Positions 16,840 through 18,557 of a stretch of DNA of 18,557 nt are shown here, one piece after another. This DNA is from Hydrogenimonas sp. (GTDB taxonomy: Bacteria > Campylobacterota > Campylobacteria > Campylobacterales > Hydrogenimonadaceae). Within the stretch, counting starts at the first letter, position 1, and each line of letters begins with the position of its first letter. Under the pieces are notes generated by a model. That model ran no database searches, was not told the origin of the DNA, and saw only the letters and a program-made list of their open reading frames with translations. The DNA lies in assembly GCF_029933015.1 (NCBI RefSeq), contig NZ_JAOZOZ010000019.1, positions 1-18,557 of the forward strand, read 5' to 3'. Position numbers and translations under genes: made by a program.

Positions 16840-18406
16840 TCTGTTCCATCCTTCCTTTGAAATCGGCGATACTGACGTTGTATCCCATCACCACCAGAAT
16901 GTCGTGGGCATGCAGCTCGGTATCCTCGGGGGGGTTGAAGATGACGTAGTGGCTCATCTTCTCACCGGGTTTGAGAGGTTTTAGCACCGCCAACAGTACG
17001 AGTCTCGCGGCGGAAAAATCGAAGTCCCCCACTTTCGCGCCATCGAGGAACGAACCTCTCTTGACCTCCACCTCGTCGATACGGGCCGATTTTTTGCGTG
17101 TCAGAATCGCCTGGAGCGCGTCGAACGCCACCGGCTGACCGATGTAGACGGCACCCAGGAGTCCCGCGATCTCTTCGGGCATGATCAGGTGGTTGGCTCC
17201 CGCGAGTTTGAGTTTGGTCGCCACACTCTTTTCGCTGCATCTGGCTATGATCTCGACACGGTCGCAGAGACTTCTGGCGTTGATCGTGATGAAGACGTTG
17301 ATGATGTCGTCGTGGGTCACGGCGATGACCGACTTGACGTTGTCGCAGAATTTCAGTTTGAGCAGCGTATCGCTCTTGGTGGCGTCCGCCTCCAGGACCT
17401 GATGGCCGTCGAGCTCGGCTTTTTTGACCTTTTCGGGATCGTTCTCTATGACCAGCAGCTTTTCGCCCCTGGCACGCAGTTTGTCGGAGACGATCTGTCC
17501 GATCTTTCCGTATCCGCATATCAGATTGAGATCCTTCGTCTTGGCCACCTGGTTGAGTACCCGTGTCTGTTTGATCTCCGGAAGCTTTTCGCCGAAAGCA
17601 GAGACGATGATCGAAGTCAGGAAGGTGATTGCCCCAAGACCCGTGATGATGACCAGGATCGAGATGAAACGCCCTTCGTTGGTGACCGGCGTGATGTCAC
17701 CGTATCCGACTGTCGTGACCGTGACGACGGCCCAGTAGATCGCGTCGAACAGAGACGTGATGTTGGGATTCTGGCCCGCTCCTTCGAAGACGTAGATCAT
17801 CATCGACGCGATCAGCGTGAAAAAGGAGAGGAGCAGAAGGAGGGCATAGAGCTCGATCTTCTTGTTTCTGAGAATTTCGAAAAACTGCAGCAGACTCTTG
17901 GAGTAGCGCAGCATCTTGAAAGCGCGGAAGAGGACGAAAACGCGCAATACTCTGATTTCCCGGTAACTGGGCAGAATCGCGATCAGGTCGATGATCGCCG
18001 GAATGGAGGTGATATACTCCCACTTCTGGGCGGCTATCTCGCCGAAAACCTTTTTGAAGGAGAAGGGTTTGTCGAAAAACTCCGACTCTTCGTACTGGGC
18101 GATGATGATCTTGTGCATGTCGTCGTGTACCCAGAGCCTGAGAATATACTCGACGATAAAAATAGCCGTGACGATATAGAGGTCGTACCACTCAAGCCAG
18201 TAGGCCACATGCTCCCGCACGTCCACCACCAGGATGATGACCGAGGAGAGTATGACGAAGACCATGAAGATGTCGAAATACTTTTTGTAGCGGTAACTGT
18301 CGTTGTTGAGAAGATTGTCGAAAAAGCGCTTCGCACGTTTGTAGGTGGGAGCGCTCTCCAGAAAGTAGGCGAAGGAGACGAGAAGTCTCAGAAAAAACTG
18401 TTTCAA
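16811..18406 (-). CDS. Voltage-sensor-type K+ channel with C-terminal RCK domains
   Basis: Six-helix potassium channel subunit, 531 residues. Residues of about 45-255 hold S1-S6 of an Ion_trans domain. S4 is REIRVLRVFVLFRAFKMLR with regularly spaced arginines, and the selectivity filter is TTVGYGD (Gly234-Tyr-Gly-Asp237). From about 290 comes an RCK_N domain with LICGYGKIGQIV (Gly298), acidic VIEND and ADATKSD, then RCK_C with RGSFLDGAKVGDFDF and HAHDILVVMG. The start is TTG, overlapping the gatB stop (TTGA). No in-frame ATG exists before residue 49, which lies in S1, so the TTG is needed. It resembles Kch-type channels; Helicobacter pylori has a potassium channel with RCK domains, but I cannot judge orthology. 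Confidence 0.93.
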   Translation of the reverse strand: MKQFFLRLLVSFAYFLESAPTYKRAKRFFDNLLNNDSYRYKKYFDIFMVFVILSSVIILVVDVREHVAYWLEWYDLYIVTAIFIVEYILRLWVHDDMHKIIIAQYEESEFFDKPFSFKKVFGEIAAQKWEYITSIPAIIDLIAILPSYREIRVLRVFVLFRAFKMLRYSKSLLQFFEILRNKKIELYALLLLLSFFTLIASMMIYVFEGAGQNPNITSLFDAIYWAVVTVTTVGYGDITPVTNEGRFISILVIITGLGAITFLTSIIVSAFGEKLPEIKQTRVLNQVAKTKDLNLICGYGKIGQIVSDKLRARGEKLLVIENDPEKVKKAELDGHQVLEADATKSDTLLKLKFCDNVKSVIAVTHDDIINVFITINARSLCDRVEIIARCSEKSVATKLKLAGANHLIMPEEIAGLLGAVYIGQPVAFDALQAILTRKKSARIDEVEVKRGSFLDGAKVGDFDFSAARLVLLAVLKPLKPGEKMSHYVIFNPPEDTELHAHDILVVMGYNVSIADFKGRMEQSVRYQKRSS

Positions 18407-18557
18407 GAGTTCAGACGCTCTTTGAGAAGCTGATTGACTTTACCCGGGTTGGCCGAGCCCTTGGACGCTTTCATCACCTGTCCCACGAAGAAACCGAAAA
18501 GTTTCTCCTTGCCCCCTTTGTATTCGGCCACTTTGTCGGCGTTGGCGGCGAGCACTT
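18403..18557 (-). CDS. gatB: Asp/Glu-tRNA(Asn/Gln) amidotransferase subunit B, 3' end (partial)
   Basis: Only the last 50 or so codons are in the window; the gene continues past its right edge. The visible C-terminus contains LFGFFVGQVMKASKGSANP, then GKVNQLLKERLNS and a TGA. This is the end of the GatB/YqeY domain, which binds tRNA. GatCAB converts Glu-tRNA(Gln) and Asp-tRNA(Asn) to the amidated forms in bacteria that lack the direct synthetases, as Campylobacterota do. Its stop overlaps the TTG start of the channel gene by four bases, which makes it the first visible gene of the minus-strand operon. Confidence 0.93.
   Translation of the reverse strand, partial: VLAANADKVAEYKGGKEKLFGFFVGQVMKASKGSANPGKVNQLLKERLNS

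Noticed and set aside
17189..18433. 414-codon open frame on the plus strand opposite the channel gene
   Set aside because: Asp/Arg-rich shadow without motifs; the channel filter and RCK motifs lie on the minus strand.

Overview
The window is typical chromosomal sequence of a Campylobacterota (epsilonproteobacterial) organism. The order clpB / ctpA-purC-purS-purQ-(membrane protein)-plsC matches, from memory, the Campylobacter jejuni neighbourhood Cj0509c-Cj0516. The linkage of gatB with gpsA is also a known arrangement in that group. Coding DNA is visibly GC-rich, unlike Campylobacter or Helicobacter. This points to an environmental, possibly vent-type lineage such as Sulfurovum, Nitratifractor or Hydrogenimonas; that placement is an inference. 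Genes are packed tightly, with many 4-base stop/start overlaps. I see no rRNA, tRNA, CRISPR array, insertion sequence or phage gene.

Layout. (1) 3-323, minus: a small exported protein of unknown function. (2) 450-3787, plus: a three-gene ABC importer of the ferric-iron-like type (binding protein, fused permease, ATPase), preceded by a possible 29-codon coupled leader ORF. (3) 3732-4457, minus: a membrane-anchored coiled-coil protein of unknown function. (4) 4594-7205, minus: the disaggregase ClpB with its terminator. (5) 7206-7478: the only real regulatory gap. It is AT-rich and carries divergent promoters for clpB and ctpA. The clpB promoter is a near-perfect sigma-70 type, overlapped by an inverted repeat resembling the HspR operator (HAIR). 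(6) 7491-12280, plus: a ctpA-purC-purS-purQ-membrane protein-plsC operon. (7) 12270-18557, minus: an eight-gene operon read as gatB (3' end only), K+ channel with RCK domains, separate RCK protein, gpsA, proA, orphan ABC ATPase, 59-residue coiled-coil protein, eIF-2B-like protein.

How the genes work together. The purine genes supply SAICAR synthetase and two of the three subunits of FGAM synthetase; the large subunit PurL is not here. plsC and gpsA, in different operons, both serve phospholipid synthesis. ClpB and CtpA, divergently transcribed, both deal with protein quality, in the cytoplasm and periplasm respectively. The channel and the adjacent stand-alone RCK protein probably form one potassium-handling unit.

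Most of the window is housekeeping. The items most worth following up are the predicted HspR control of clpB, the unusual binding-site region of the 'iron' binding protein, the eIF-2B-like protein without the expected catalytic cysteine, the channel/RCK pair, and a degenerate 7-bp tandem repeat that forms the start region of the orphan ABC gene. I did not find a clear new multi-gene defence or metabolic system.
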